Shown here in pieces: positions 10,264-19,583 of a stretch of DNA of 64,000 bases. A program made the translations under genes and the position numbers. Position 1 is the first letter of the stretch. The number at the start of each line of letters is the position of its first letter. Below the pieces are notes generated by a model. That model had not been told where the DNA came from, did not search any database, and saw nothing but the letters and a program-made list of their open reading frames with translations. Origin of the DNA: Mytilinidion resinicola (Eukaryota; Ascomycota; Dothideomycetes; Mytilinidiales; Mytilinidiaceae); assembly GCF_010093595.1 (NCBI RefSeq), contig NW_022985442.1:324046-388045 (forward strand), given 5' to 3'.

Positions 10264-13200
10264 TTAAACGTCTTTCACCCCTACAAGACCCTGAAGCGCC
10301 TTCTCTGCCCATAACTTAACAATTCCACATGTTGCAAGCAGGTCCAACACCCCTCTCTCTAGCGCTGGCTCGATGCACATATTTGGCGTACCATCGTCCC
10401 ATCCCGACCTCGCCAATAAATTGCCCGCCTCGCTTATCCACCGATAGTCTTGGCTATCGCTTTGTGCGGTCCAGTCCGGTGTCGTGCGGAATATCAGATC
10501 GTTGGAAGTTGCAGCATTGGAGTGCACCTTCCAGTTGCCCGTCCAGTCTTTGTGCATGCGCAATGTCGACGATGGCGATGATGGTAAGAGGTCAGACTGC
10601 TCCGAGGCGCCGTTGAGAGCGGTTTGGGCACCGCACTGCAGTTTGAACTCTTGATAATCGCCGCGCAGACGCGTTATGTGGTACAGAACATCCGTAAGAT
10701 TGAACTCGTCGAGCTGCAGTGGGTATTCGTCCATTTCCGCACGACGCACGGCTCGACGGACGCTGATTGTAGGAGAGCTTGTCTCCATAACATGTGAGAC
10801 TTGATAGATGTAACCATCGGGGGCAGGGGAGTCCTTTTGCACTCTAGGATAGAGGAACTGGCCAAAGTTCGTTCTGTCAACGAGCGTGCGTGACAGCGGA
10901 TTGTCAAATACTAAGAACAATTTGTGTTTCAGAGGTGCAGAAGGCGCGAGCGTAACTGGCGTTGATAGCGATGGTTCAATGCGGAGCCGTGGTGTCTCAG
11001 TCCCGTTCTGGTCTGGCTTGGTGAAAGTCGCGCCAGCATGCTTCAGCATCTCCACAACGACAAGCTGATTCGCCTGTGTTGCAAGATCCATGGGGGTGAC
11101 GCCTTGGTCTGACCTAACGTTAACATCGGCGCCAGCGTCGATAAGCAGCTGCACGCATTCCACATGGCCATACGACGCAGCCCAGTGTATGGGTGCCCAA
11201 TCATACTCGGTCTGGATGGATGGATTGGCTCCACTCTCGAGCAGGAAGCGTACCAGCTCCGTTTCTCCATTCCCAGCAGCTTCGTAGAGTGGGCTGACAC
11301 CTTGAAGGCCACGGGTAGATGGACTAGCTCCGGCACTCAGCAAAATATCCAGAATGTCCTTGTTGCGTGGTTTTACGTTCGCGCTCCAAGCTGTGCGGCC
11401 TTCATCATCTCGACTATCAATATCGATGTTCTCAGAAATGAGAAGCTTCATCATCACGGCATCTTGGCGACGAGTCGCTCTGAAGAGTGCTGTCTGGCCC
11501 TTGCTGTCCTTGGCGTTGATGTTGACACCTGCATGGAGGAGAGTGTCTACTATTGCCCCGTCTTGGCGCTCAACTGCCAGGAACAGCGCTAAACCTCCAA
11601 TGGAAACACCCTCGCCATGCAAGTCCACCGCACCTGTCTGGGACAAGAAGACTACCTGATCGATATCGCTGCGATATGCCGCTAGAATGAATCGAAGCTG
11701 TAGATCGGTGGTAGTGCTCTCGGCGTTTAGCCGAGCCTGCACCTTTGAGACGAGAATATCCCCAGCATTATTCCAGTCTTTTTCGGCGATAAGAAGGAGG
11801 ATCATACGGCCATGATCGTCATTTAAATTGACTAAAGCGCCGCCGTTGATTAAAAACTCGACAGCCTTCTCGAATCCACGCTCCATTGCAACGGTGAGAG
11901 CAGTCTTCCCAGTCTCATCGACAGCATCAATATTTGGCGTCTCTTTAAGAAGCATAGAGGCCACCTTGGCCAGACCCATAGATGCGGCGAGGTGGAGTGC
12001 GGTGACCTCCGGTATGTGGCTGCTTCTCATTTTAGCTTGCCACGTGTCGGTGACTTGATCCGCTATAGTAGAGTCTGTAGTCCCCGAGACCGTACTACTC
12101 ATGATGCTCATTTCCTCAAGGTCCAGAGATACGGAATCCAATCCCAGGGTGGTGGTGGTGGCGGCGGTGTCGTCGTAGGCAAGAGCCATTGTCCCATTGT
12201 CAGTCGAAGGTGATCTAATGCTGTCTACACTGGTGTCAGCCTCGTCCACCGACTGAGTAGAGTAATATCCGGAACGGATGAGGTCTAAGCCATCTAGAAG
12301 TGTGAGCAAGGCTTTTCGCTTGGCGGGATCCGTCAGAAGATGGCAGATAGCCTCGAGAATCGTTGGAGACAGTGACTCTTCCGGCGAGTTGCGAGCATGG
12401 TCCCCGAGGCATTGGGCGGCATAGCTGGCGAGAGGATAATTTCGAACGATTTCACTTATTGTGATGTTTTGCAGCGCGTCCAACGTTAGGTACGTGGCCA
12501 GGCTTAGAGTGATACTAGCATGGTATTGAGTAAAGTACTTCTGCCGTTTATTCTCAAAGTAGCTCTTGGTGCTGTAGTGGACAAGATTAACATTGTACGT
12601 AGCCTTGTCAATGACTACGAGGCCGGCACAGAGAGCAGTAATGCTTGGCGCATCCATCAGCAACTCCTCGTCTAGCTCGGAGTCTCCCGGCTCAACGGCG
12701 AGAGCATGTTGAAGTTCTTGCAAAGAGAGTGGGCGGAAGACATGCGTGACCCAAGCCAATGTCTTAAAAGCAAGTCTCCGGTGATCCTCTTCTTGATCAC
12801 TGATGCGCTGCATCGCATTGTCGTAAGAAGCGTCGAGAGTTGTGGGAAGCTCCTGGAGTTTCTGCCGAACATGTTTAATGGTGAGAGATGCGGCGCTCGC
12901 GAGAGACTCGACATGGAGGCGAGCTAGCAAAAACATGTTCTCAGCGGTATTGACTACGGCAGACTTGATGTCTTGTCGCAACCTTGGGGCTCTCAGAACC
13001 ATACGCCGAAGATTGCGATTTCGCTGGATCTGATATTCAACGAAGAGCTCGATATCCATCTTGTGGGCCCTTATCTCGAGGCGGACAAAATTTTCGAGCT
13101 CTTCTTCGATCGCGCTGAGATATCGAGAGGTCACCATGAGGCGGACACCGGGGAATTTGCTAACATGCTCGATAAGATCCCATCGTGTTTCCTCTTCGCA

Positions 13201-14175
13201 TTCGTCCAGTCCGTCTATAACCAGGAAGACCTCTTTGTAAGTCTCCAACGCTTTTTGGAGGCGTACCACGATGGACTCGAGAGGAGGCGGAGTGTTTCGT
13301 TGGCGGTGGTGCTCGTATAAGTCTTGAACAGCCTGATCGAGCACGTTGGAATCTTGGATGAGCTGCTTAAGAACACTCCCCAGTAGGCTGTCTACTGTCT
13401 GTTCGGGCTCATTGTATTTCAAATAGATGACCACAATTCCAATTTCCTTCCTCAGATCCTCGATTCTTGACTGACGGAGTTTATTGACGACGATGGACGA
13501 AAGAACCGTCTTTCCAGCGCCTGGAATGCCCCAGCACCAAAGGGACTCTATTTCTCCGTCGCTAGATGACCAGCTGAGGTACGGCACCGAGGTTAGAAAC
13601 CATTCACCAGAGCCAGGCTGGGCTCGGTCGGATATGCTTTGGTGTGTGCGGTTCATGTCAAGCGGAGAGAGCCAGTTCAGAATCTCGTCCATTTTCTTCC
13701 GATCTAGCGATTCCTTCTGTTGCTCGTCCATGCGAGAGAGTATGGAAAGTTGAGCATCAGACATAAGAGCGCTAGCATACTGCCGCAAACGCTCAACTCG
13801 CTGTAGTAGGCCGTATACTTCGGACTTTGAAAAGTGCCACCTTGCAGAGGAAATCAAAGCCTTGAATCTCGATTCGTCTGGGATTCTTTGCGTCTGCAAG
13901 TCGATCTTGAGCGCTTTTGCAAGATCACGGAAAGCTGCTTCGAATTGCCGAACAACGTCTGCATGTTGGTCAAGCCAAGTCTTGTCCTGGTCTGTAAGAG
14001 CCCGTTGTCGGAGGCGTTCTAGCAGTTTCGACAGTAATGATGCCTCCTCGGCCAGCAGCTTCTTATCTCGCGATGCATTTTTGGCGTCCTTTGCAAATGC
14101 GACGAGCTCTTTAGTGGTAACAATCGCGGCTTGCAGGATGCTGACTACTGACGCCGTTATACTGAGAGGATCCAT
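10264..14175 (-). CDS. NACHT-ankyrin STAND protein (fungal NLR-like)
   Basis: Intronless ORF of 1303 aa. The N-terminus (MDPLSITASVVSILQAA; residues 1-150) is the helical STAND-associated domain of the HeLo/NACHT-N type. The NACHT ATPase follows, with a P-loop GIPGAGKT at 216-223 and Walker B VFLVIDGLDE at about 316-325. A helical region (about 400-700) leads into about ten ankyrin repeats (roughly 740-1090; for example TALHLAASMGLAKVASMLL and APIHWAASYGHVECVQLLI). A tail of about 200 aa has no known domain. Fungal relatives act in nonself recognition and programmed cell death; that role is inferred for this copy. All key ATPase residues are intact. Confidence 0.9.
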   Translation of the reverse strand: MDPLSITASVVSILQAAIVTTKELVAFAKDAKNASRDKKLLAEEASLLSKLLERLRQRALTDQDKTWLDQHADVVRQFEAAFRDLAKALKIDLQTQRIPDESRFKALISSARWHFSKSEVYGLLQRVERLRQYASALMSDAQLSILSRMDEQQKESLDRKKMDEILNWLSPLDMNRTHQSISDRAQPGSGEWFLTSVPYLSWSSSDGEIESLWCWGIPGAGKTVLSSIVVNKLRQSRIEDLRKEIGIVVIYLKYNEPEQTVDSLLGSVLKQLIQDSNVLDQAVQDLYEHHRQRNTPPPLESIVVRLQKALETYKEVFLVIDGLDECEEETRWDLIEHVSKFPGVRLMVTSRYLSAIEEELENFVRLEIRAHKMDIELFVEYQIQRNRNLRRMVLRAPRLRQDIKSAVVNTAENMFLLARLHVESLASAASLTIKHVRQKLQELPTTLDASYDNAMQRISDQEEDHRRLAFKTLAWVTHVFRPLSLQELQHALAVEPGDSELDEELLMDAPSITALCAGLVVIDKATYNVNLVHYSTKSYFENKRQKYFTQYHASITLSLATYLTLDALQNITISEIVRNYPLASYAAQCLGDHARNSPEESLSPTILEAICHLLTDPAKRKALLTLLDGLDLIRSGYYSTQSVDEADTSVDSIRSPSTDNGTMALAYDDTAATTTTLGLDSVSLDLEEMSIMSSTVSGTTDSTIADQVTDTWQAKMRSSHIPEVTALHLAASMGLAKVASMLLKETPNIDAVDETGKTALTVAMERGFEKAVEFLINGGALVNLNDDHGRMILLLIAEKDWNNAGDILVSKVQARLNAESTTTDLQLRFILAAYRSDIDQVVFLSQTGAVDLHGEGVSIGGLALFLAVERQDGAIVDTLLHAGVNINAKDSKGQTALFRATRRQDAVMMKLLISENIDIDSRDDEGRTAWSANVKPRNKDILDILLSAGASPSTRGLQGVSPLYEAAGNGETELVRFLLESGANPSIQTEYDWAPIHWAASYGHVECVQLLIDAGADVNVRSDQGVTPMDLATQANQLVVVEMLKHAGATFTKPDQNGTETPRLRIEPSLSTPVTLAPSAPLKHKLFLVFDNPLSRTLVDRTNFGQFLYPRVQKDSPAPDGYIYQVSHVMETSSPTISVRRAVRRAEMDEYPLQLDEFNLTDVLYHITRLRGDYQEFKLQCGAQTALNGASEQSDLLPSSPSSTLRMHKDWTGNWKVHSNAATSNDLIFRTTPDWTAQSDSQDYRWISEAGNLLARSGWDDGTPNMCIEPALERGVLDLLATCGIVKLWAEKALQGLVGVKDV

Positions 14176-14680
14176 CCCGACGAGCTGGTGGCTTCGAGAG
14201 GGATGAAACCCAGTTGGGCTATTGTTCAGAGATTGGAGGAGAGCACTGCGGCCCGGGACTGCAGGTCGTGGGAACCATCTTAACTCTCACCTTCCGTTGC
14301 GCAACCAGGCTGCGCTAAGCTTGATTGATACACCCACGCCGCTGACCTGCGCGCTAAGGGTTGCCTCGAATTCCCCGCCCGCATAGCCAACCAGAACAGC
14401 AGTTCAGCCTCCATCACCCACGATGTAATGGTGGGGGTAACATAACGTGGTGTTGAACGATTGGGTGCGTGCCGGACGTGTTGGGAAAGGAGGCTGCGAG
14501 GTCCTCAGGCGCCCCGTTTTCTGGGGGAGCTGCAGTCTTATGTAAGCGGAGTGTCTGAGTTACAAAGTACTGAGATAAAATTAGGTAGGTACTAGCCCTG
14601 CTGGTAGTGGGAGGCTGGTGGCTAAGGAACACCACTCAACTCTCCCTTAATTGCCAATCCAAACGCTGCCTGAATATTGA
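14176..14680. promoter_or_regulatory. Intergenic region between divergent NLR-like and GH20 genes
   Basis: About 505 bp serving as promoter region for both genes. Nothing stands out: no clear TATA box and no ORF with coding character. Confidence 0.4.
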
Positions 14681-16514
14681 ATGGCTTGGGTTCGGAGCAT
14701 TTGCATTGCGCATTTGTTCTTGTTCGTGCTCTCGGTCGCAGCTCTTTGGCCTCAACCGCGCGTCCTGGTTCACGGCGCTTCAACTGTGTGGATCTCACCA
14801 TCCCTTCAACTCTCTTTCGTGAATAGGACATCGGCCTCATCGTCTCTCTGGGCAACTGGCAATGGCATTCAGCAGCTTCTGTAAGCATCTCGTGTAACTG
14901 ACCGTTAGCGGATCACTCAGCTCTTGCAGAGGTAGTTTACTTCGCCGCCAGAGCGGAAGAAAGCGTGATGCCGCGCCCGACGATATTGTTGCCGCATTCG
15001 AGAGAGCTAAGGGGTTAATCTTCAACCATGGATTCGTGCCGCGCATATTCCATCCTAAGAACATCACGTTCGAGCCAGATAACAACGAGAACAGGCAAAA
15101 CATAACCACGCTCACTATTACGCTGTCGAAGCTGGAACACATCATCAGCAAAGAACAAGACCTTATTCCCAGTGATGAAGCATACCTTCTTGATATCTCA
15201 GAGTCTGGCCATGCCTCCATCACGGCAGCAACTAGTCGAGGAGCAATCTATGGCTTGGACACCTTTGCCCAGCTGTTCTACGCCCATTCACAGTCCGCCT
15301 CGGAGAGCTATCTTTCCATTGCCCCAATCCACATCGTGGACAGTCCAGCATTTGAGCATCGGGGCATCAATCTCGATATCTCTCGGAACTGGCTTGCTCC
15401 ACAGGACGTGTTTCGAGTTCTCGACGCAATGGCGCATTGCAAGTTGAACAAACTTCATTTGCACGCATCAGATGCACAGTCCTGGCCGTTGGATGTACCA
15501 GCCCTACCCGAACTGGCTGCCAAAGGAGCGTATGATCCGTCTCAGATCTGGAGTCCGCAGGATCTACGCCAGGTGCAGCGACATGGCCACCTACGAGGCA
15601 TTGAAGTCTATCTCGAAATCGATATCCCAGGCCACACCACCTCAGTAGCTGCATCACAGCCCGAGCTCATAACTTCTGCATATAGAGAGCCTTGGATAAC
15701 GTATGCCGCCGAGCCTCCTGCTGGCCAACTCGCACTAGATTCGCCCGACGTCATGGCGTTCCTAGATACACTATTCAACGACCTCCTTCCTCGAAACGCG
15801 GAGGCGTCGAGCCACTTCCACTTTGGCGGAGACGAAGTCAACACTCACGTTTACGGTCTCGGCTCCGACTCATCCCTCACAAAAGACAAGATCCGCGCCC
15901 TTGTCCAAAAGGTCATGGACCACGTCTTCACTATTGCCGCAAAGCACCAGCAAACCCCAATCGTGTGGGAAGAGCTGCTCCTGGAGTGGAATCTCACACT
16001 CCCCCAAACCACCATCATCCAAACGTGGCGCTCCAACGAGGCGCTCGGGCACGTGCTCGACCGCGGCCACCGCGTGCTGTTCGGCGCCAGCACGCACTGG
16101 TATCTCGACTGCGGCCACGGCGCTTGGTTCGATCCCGCGAACCCGTCGGACCCCGGCCCTGATCCGCGGGCCTCGCCGCCGTACATGGACCAGTGCGCGC
16201 CGTACAAGAATTGGCGCACCATCTATTCCTACAATCCGCTTGACGGCCTGTCGCCTGAGCAGCGCCGCCTGGTGGCCGGAGGCGAAGTGCACATGTGGAA
16301 TGAGATGACCGACGCAGTGACGCTGGATGGCATGCTATGGCCACGTGCCGCAGCGGCCGCTGAGGTCCTGTGGACGGGAGGGGGGACTCCGGTGAGCGAG
16401 GACACGACCAGGCGATTGGCTGAATTCAGAGAGCGGTTGCTGCTAGAGGGTATAGCAGCAGGAATGGTCCAGATGGAATGGTGTTTGCGGAATAAAGGAG
16501 GGTGCTTGATTTGA
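14681..16514 (+). CDS. GH20 beta-N-acetylhexosaminidase, secreted
   Basis: Two exons, 14681-14880 and 14930-16514 (GTAAGC..TTGCAG, 49-bp intron), give 594 aa. Residues 1-21 are a signal peptide (MAWVRSICIAHLFLFVLSVA). An N-terminal zincin-like GH20b domain precedes the TIM barrel. HFGGDEVN holds the Asp-Glu catalytic pair of substrate-assisted catalysis; HRGINLDISRNW, KLNKLHLHASDAQSWP and GGEVHMWNE are further GH20 blocks. It removes terminal GlcNAc from chitin oligomers and glycans, for chitin turnover and wall remodelling. Length and motifs are complete. The start was chosen because it gives the signal peptide and the only in-frame splice. Confidence 0.93.
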
Positions 16515-16930
16515 ACATAGGAGGTTTACGTCATGGGCTGGCTGTCATGAAGAGCGTTTCTGGAACAAGCGCGAAGTTCTGTTCCGATAGGCCGTTTCGT
16601 TGGTTGGAATGGTGTTGCTCAGGTGGTGAAAGAGCTCCAGGATGTGGTATATACTACCGTCATTATCATGCAGTGCCGGCTAGAGGTTTGCTGCTTCCTT
16701 TACAGCCTCTCTTTACGTCCGGTGGTCACTCTCTAATATCAAGCCACAGACTTACCGTATAAGGGAGCAACTCCGTGCGCCTTTACGGGGGGAATAGTAA
16801 CTTTCTGGCCAATTAATCCTCAAGTCGGCTAAGTACTAACCCAGAAAAGAGGTATACCACGATCGACTCAGTTTAGCGCTGTGTTCACCGGACGTATAGA
16901 GAGGCTGTATACCCATCAGTCTGACGACTT
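16515..16930. other. Gene-free spacer after the GH20 gene
   Basis: No ORF or repeat worth naming. On the minus strand a TATAAAG at about 16951-16945 might belong to a unit divergent from unit A, but no conserved leader follows it. Confidence 0.4.
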
Positions 16931-17084
16931 TGTGAATTCTTTATACCCTCCGCAGTCCACCGAAAACAAGGCACACTTGCTTGGAGCCGATGCACGTGTG
17001 TCCCGTAGCCCCTTGCCCCCATGTATTCTGCAGACTGAAGAGAAATGCCTCACATGGATTAGGAATACAAGCATGTGAGTCTCG

Positions 17085-17215
17085 TGACCGATACCTTTTC
17101 TTTCTGGCTTCGTGTATAAAACCCTTCTTCCCCTTCCTTCGTTTGACGGCAGGGAAGTTGGTGAGAGTGTTGGACATCAAAACGCAGTCAAGCGGATGCC
17201 AATGTCCAGCTCTCG
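17085..17215 (+). promoter_or_regulatory. TATA/leader unit A
   Basis: CGTGACC at 17085, TATAAAACC at 17115, GGACATCAAAAC at 17172 (57 nt from the TATA box) and ATGTCCAGCTC at 17202, with 25 nt between GGACATC and GTCCAG. TTGGACAT and ATGTCCAG can pair, placing the ATG in a stem. A short ORF from ATG 17196 (re-entered at 17202 as MSSSRAEIE) ends at 17288. A CACGTG lies further up at 16993. Confidence 0.55.
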
Positions 17216-17555
17216 AGCGGAAATCGAATGCCTGTGCCTTTGCCGCCATGGTGGGAGGAGAGAGCGGGGCTGTCAAACATACGACTAACACGGTTGAATG
17301 GTGGAGGGTGTGGGAGTTGGAGGTGCAAAACGTCAGATCCTCAGGTGAAATGGAGAGGGAGAAGAAGAAGAAGAAGGGGAAGAGGCCGATGATGCGGGCC
17401 AGTGTACTACTAAATACTAAAGCGATGACAACTATCTAAAGAAGAAAAGCATGTTGTTTACTAGAAGAGGAAGATGAAAAGCCGAAGCAAGATTAGGAGA
17501 CGATGAAGTGCATTAACATTCTCGCCCCTCCAGCTACCATTGTCCGTTTGTCGTT

Positions 17556-17669
17556 TCACTTATTGATCCGCAAAACCTCCATCGTCCTGCAAAGCACCAA
17601 GATGTTTGGTCCATGTGAAGCTGAAAATCCGCGTAGATTTGCTCCTCTCTCTCTCTCTCTCCCTCCCAT
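17556..17669 (-). CDS. Candidate 37-aa ORF behind unit B minus-strand leader
   Basis: ATG at 17669 lies 84 nt from the minus-strand TATAAAA at 17753, the same distance as for the ATGGGCGG of unit C (18652 to 18568). It starts MGGRERERG (a CT microsatellite in the DNA) and ends TMEVLRINK. No homology is recognised. The constant TATA-to-ATG distance and the shared ATGGG(A/C)GG start are the only support; it may be noncoding. Confidence 0.22.
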   Translation of the reverse strand: MGGRERERGANLRGFSASHGPNILVLCRTMEVLRINK

Positions 17670-17990
17670 GGCCAATCTCCGTGTGCTTTTCTGATGAACC
17701 AAGGCCACTCGGCTGAAGAACTCGAAGTCCCGAAGTCTTGCATCCTTTTTATACCCCGCGATAGCGAGGGCGGACAAGACTCACGTGTTCAGCTGACCAA
17801 CCCCACCGCCCCCTTTCCTATCTCCCCTTCAGGAACAAATCACGCTTATCGCGTGACCATCCTCCTCCCTTCCTCCCTCTTCGTCTCTAGCTATAAAACC
17901 TCCCTCCCCCTCCTCCTCCGCCCACCAGGAAACGTCAACAAGCGAGATGGACATCAAAATCCGTCCTTCAATCTTCTTCTGTCCAGTTCT
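17660..17990. promoter_or_regulatory. Head-to-head TATA/leader unit pair B
   Basis: Minus side: TATAAAA at 17753-17747, GAGTTCTTCAGC about 30 nt on, ATGGGAGG at 17669. Plus side: CGTGACC at 17855, TATAAAACC at 17892, GGACATCAAAA at 17949 (57 nt), GTCCAG at 17981 (25-nt spacer). CACGTG at 17782 lies between the two TATA boxes, 139 nt apart. Here the position of the usual ATG is CTG, but an ATG overlaps the left motif (17947) and opens a 57-codon ORF to 18120. Confidence 0.55.
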
Positions 17991-18120
17991 CGGGTGTGGT
18001 TGGCACGATGACACTCGACGAATACATGGGGAGAGGCAAACTGGCCGGAAAACTGTCCAATGGGAGGTGGATAGCAAAACCATCTTAAGCGCGTTGATTG
18101 AAAGCTCGGGGCGTGGTTGA
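17947..18120 (+). CDS. Candidate 57-aa ORF behind unit B plus-strand leader
   Basis: Starts MDIKIRPSIFFCPVLGCGW at the conserved GGACATCAAAA motif, 55 nt past the TATA box. Not recognised; no signal peptide or domain. In units A, C and F the same frame reads LDIKT, LDIKT and LDINS but lacks the ATG, so coding is doubtful. Confidence 0.2.
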   Translation: MDIKIRPSIFFCPVLGCGWHDDTRRIHGERQTGRKTVQWEVDSKTILSALIESSGRG

Positions 18121-18559
18121 AACCTTGGGCAGTGAACAAGCACATGGCGGGGGGTTTGGGGGGTGGAGAGCAACGCATTTCTTGAAAAAAAAAAAAAAAA
18201 TCCAATGGCGAGAGAGGGAAGAAAGCTCTTAGTAGTGAGTATTGAAAGGGCGTGGTAGTGGAGGAGAGAGATTTACGGTAGTGACGCAGGTTAAAGATGT
18301 CAGCGGGAAACGTGAAGAATAGAAGGATTTGAAAGATGTGGTTTGTGATTAACGAGTGGTAGTGTAGAGCAGCATCGTTCTTTTTTTTTTTAGCAACATA
18401 GGCTTCCCTCTCCATCGGATGCTGTGTGTGTGGCGTATTGATGATCCGCCGCCAATCCTCCATTGCCCAGGTGTGTTTTTCTGTAGTCGCTTTGATTTCC
18501 TACTCCACAACACTCTCCATGAGCACGTATGTCAACTTACGTTTATCCCTCCTCCTCTT

Positions 18560-18910
18560 CCCGCCCATAGTCTGGTTGATATCGTCTTGTCAATAGACCC
18601 CGATCGTTCCGCTGAAGAACTCTTATGTCGAGGAAACTTGGACTCTTTTATATCCTTCGCTCCGGTAGAAACGAGTGTCGTCACGAGGCTCACGTGAGCC
18701 ACTTGACCGCCCCCTTACCGCATCTGCTTCCTTTATTCCAGGACATTCTCTCGCACTCCCCACCCACAATAATCACGAGCGTTCCACGTGCCCCCCTACC
18801 TCCTCCATCTGTTAACCTATAAAACCCCCTCCGCCCCCATCTTCCAACCCCCAGAGGTCGAGGAGCTGGACATCAAAACAAGTATTCTGGTATTTGATGT
18901 CCAGCTCCGG
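18560..18910. promoter_or_regulatory. Head-to-head TATA/leader unit pair C with a 16-bp perfect stem
   Basis: Minus side: TATAAAA at 18652-18646, GAGTTCTTCAGC as in unit B, ATGGGCGG at 18568. Plus side: TATAAAACC at 18818, GAGCTGGACATCAAA at 18863-18877 and its exact inverse TTTGATGTCCAGCTC at 18893-18907 (16 bp counting the outer G-C pair; 15-nt loop). The candidate ATG at 18897 is inside the right arm and opens a 16-codon ORF (MSSSGGVIKNRLYAIE). CACGTG boxes are at 18691 and 18785, between the two TATA boxes. Confidence 0.6.
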
Positions 18911-18949
18911 GGGAGTGATCAAAAACCGTCTTTACGCTATCGAATAGAG

Positions 18950-19583
18950 GAGTAGTGTTTAAAATCACGCTTCGCAACGCATGATGGAGTGGAGGAGCAA
19001 TCGAGCGAGAGCGAGTCGGAAATGGAGGTGGATAGGGAAGGATGGTGATGGAGAGCATGGAAATATAGAAATGATGTTAGAAAGAGAGGAAAGATAGGGA
19101 TAAATAAGACATGAATTCGGTGATATCTAGAATGGCGTAGAGGTAGTGAACGTCACTGAGCAACGATATTGGCACCACACCACCCGCACTCCCATTGGGT
19201 GACGTATTTGTCGTTTTGATCTCTCCCTCTCTTCCATCACGCGGAGGGGGGCTCGTTGTTGATAAACCCAAGACTATTTTTCACAGTTTCGAAAACGTGT
19301 CGGAGGGAGAAGCAAGACCTACCTAGGTGTATTTATATTACGACAGGACTTGAGAGTAGAAGCAACTCTCGTGACAGTGAGTAAGCAGCTTGGCGAGTGG
19401 CTCACTCGATAGGCCACAAGGGTGCGCGTATTTCTCTCGACGCATCTTCCAGCAAGCTGGATCATTTCCCAAACTTTCCGATGACGCTGGATGTTCTCAA
19501 TCTCCTTGCGCAGCTGCTCGGGCTTTGCACATAATCCTACGGTGCCTTTGCCGAACTTCCCAAGACGGGCTACACCTTGCGCC
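18950..19583. other. Gene-free spacer next to the DUF218 gene
   Basis: Purine-rich on the plus strand up to about 19100. No gene is seen. This should hold the 3' region of the DUF218 gene. Confidence 0.4.

Noticed and set aside
17101..19000. TATA/leader units as LTR promoters of a retrotransposon
   Set aside because: No shared sequence beyond the leader, no terminal TG..CA, no primer-binding site or gag/pol trace, and units occur in both orientations as pairs.
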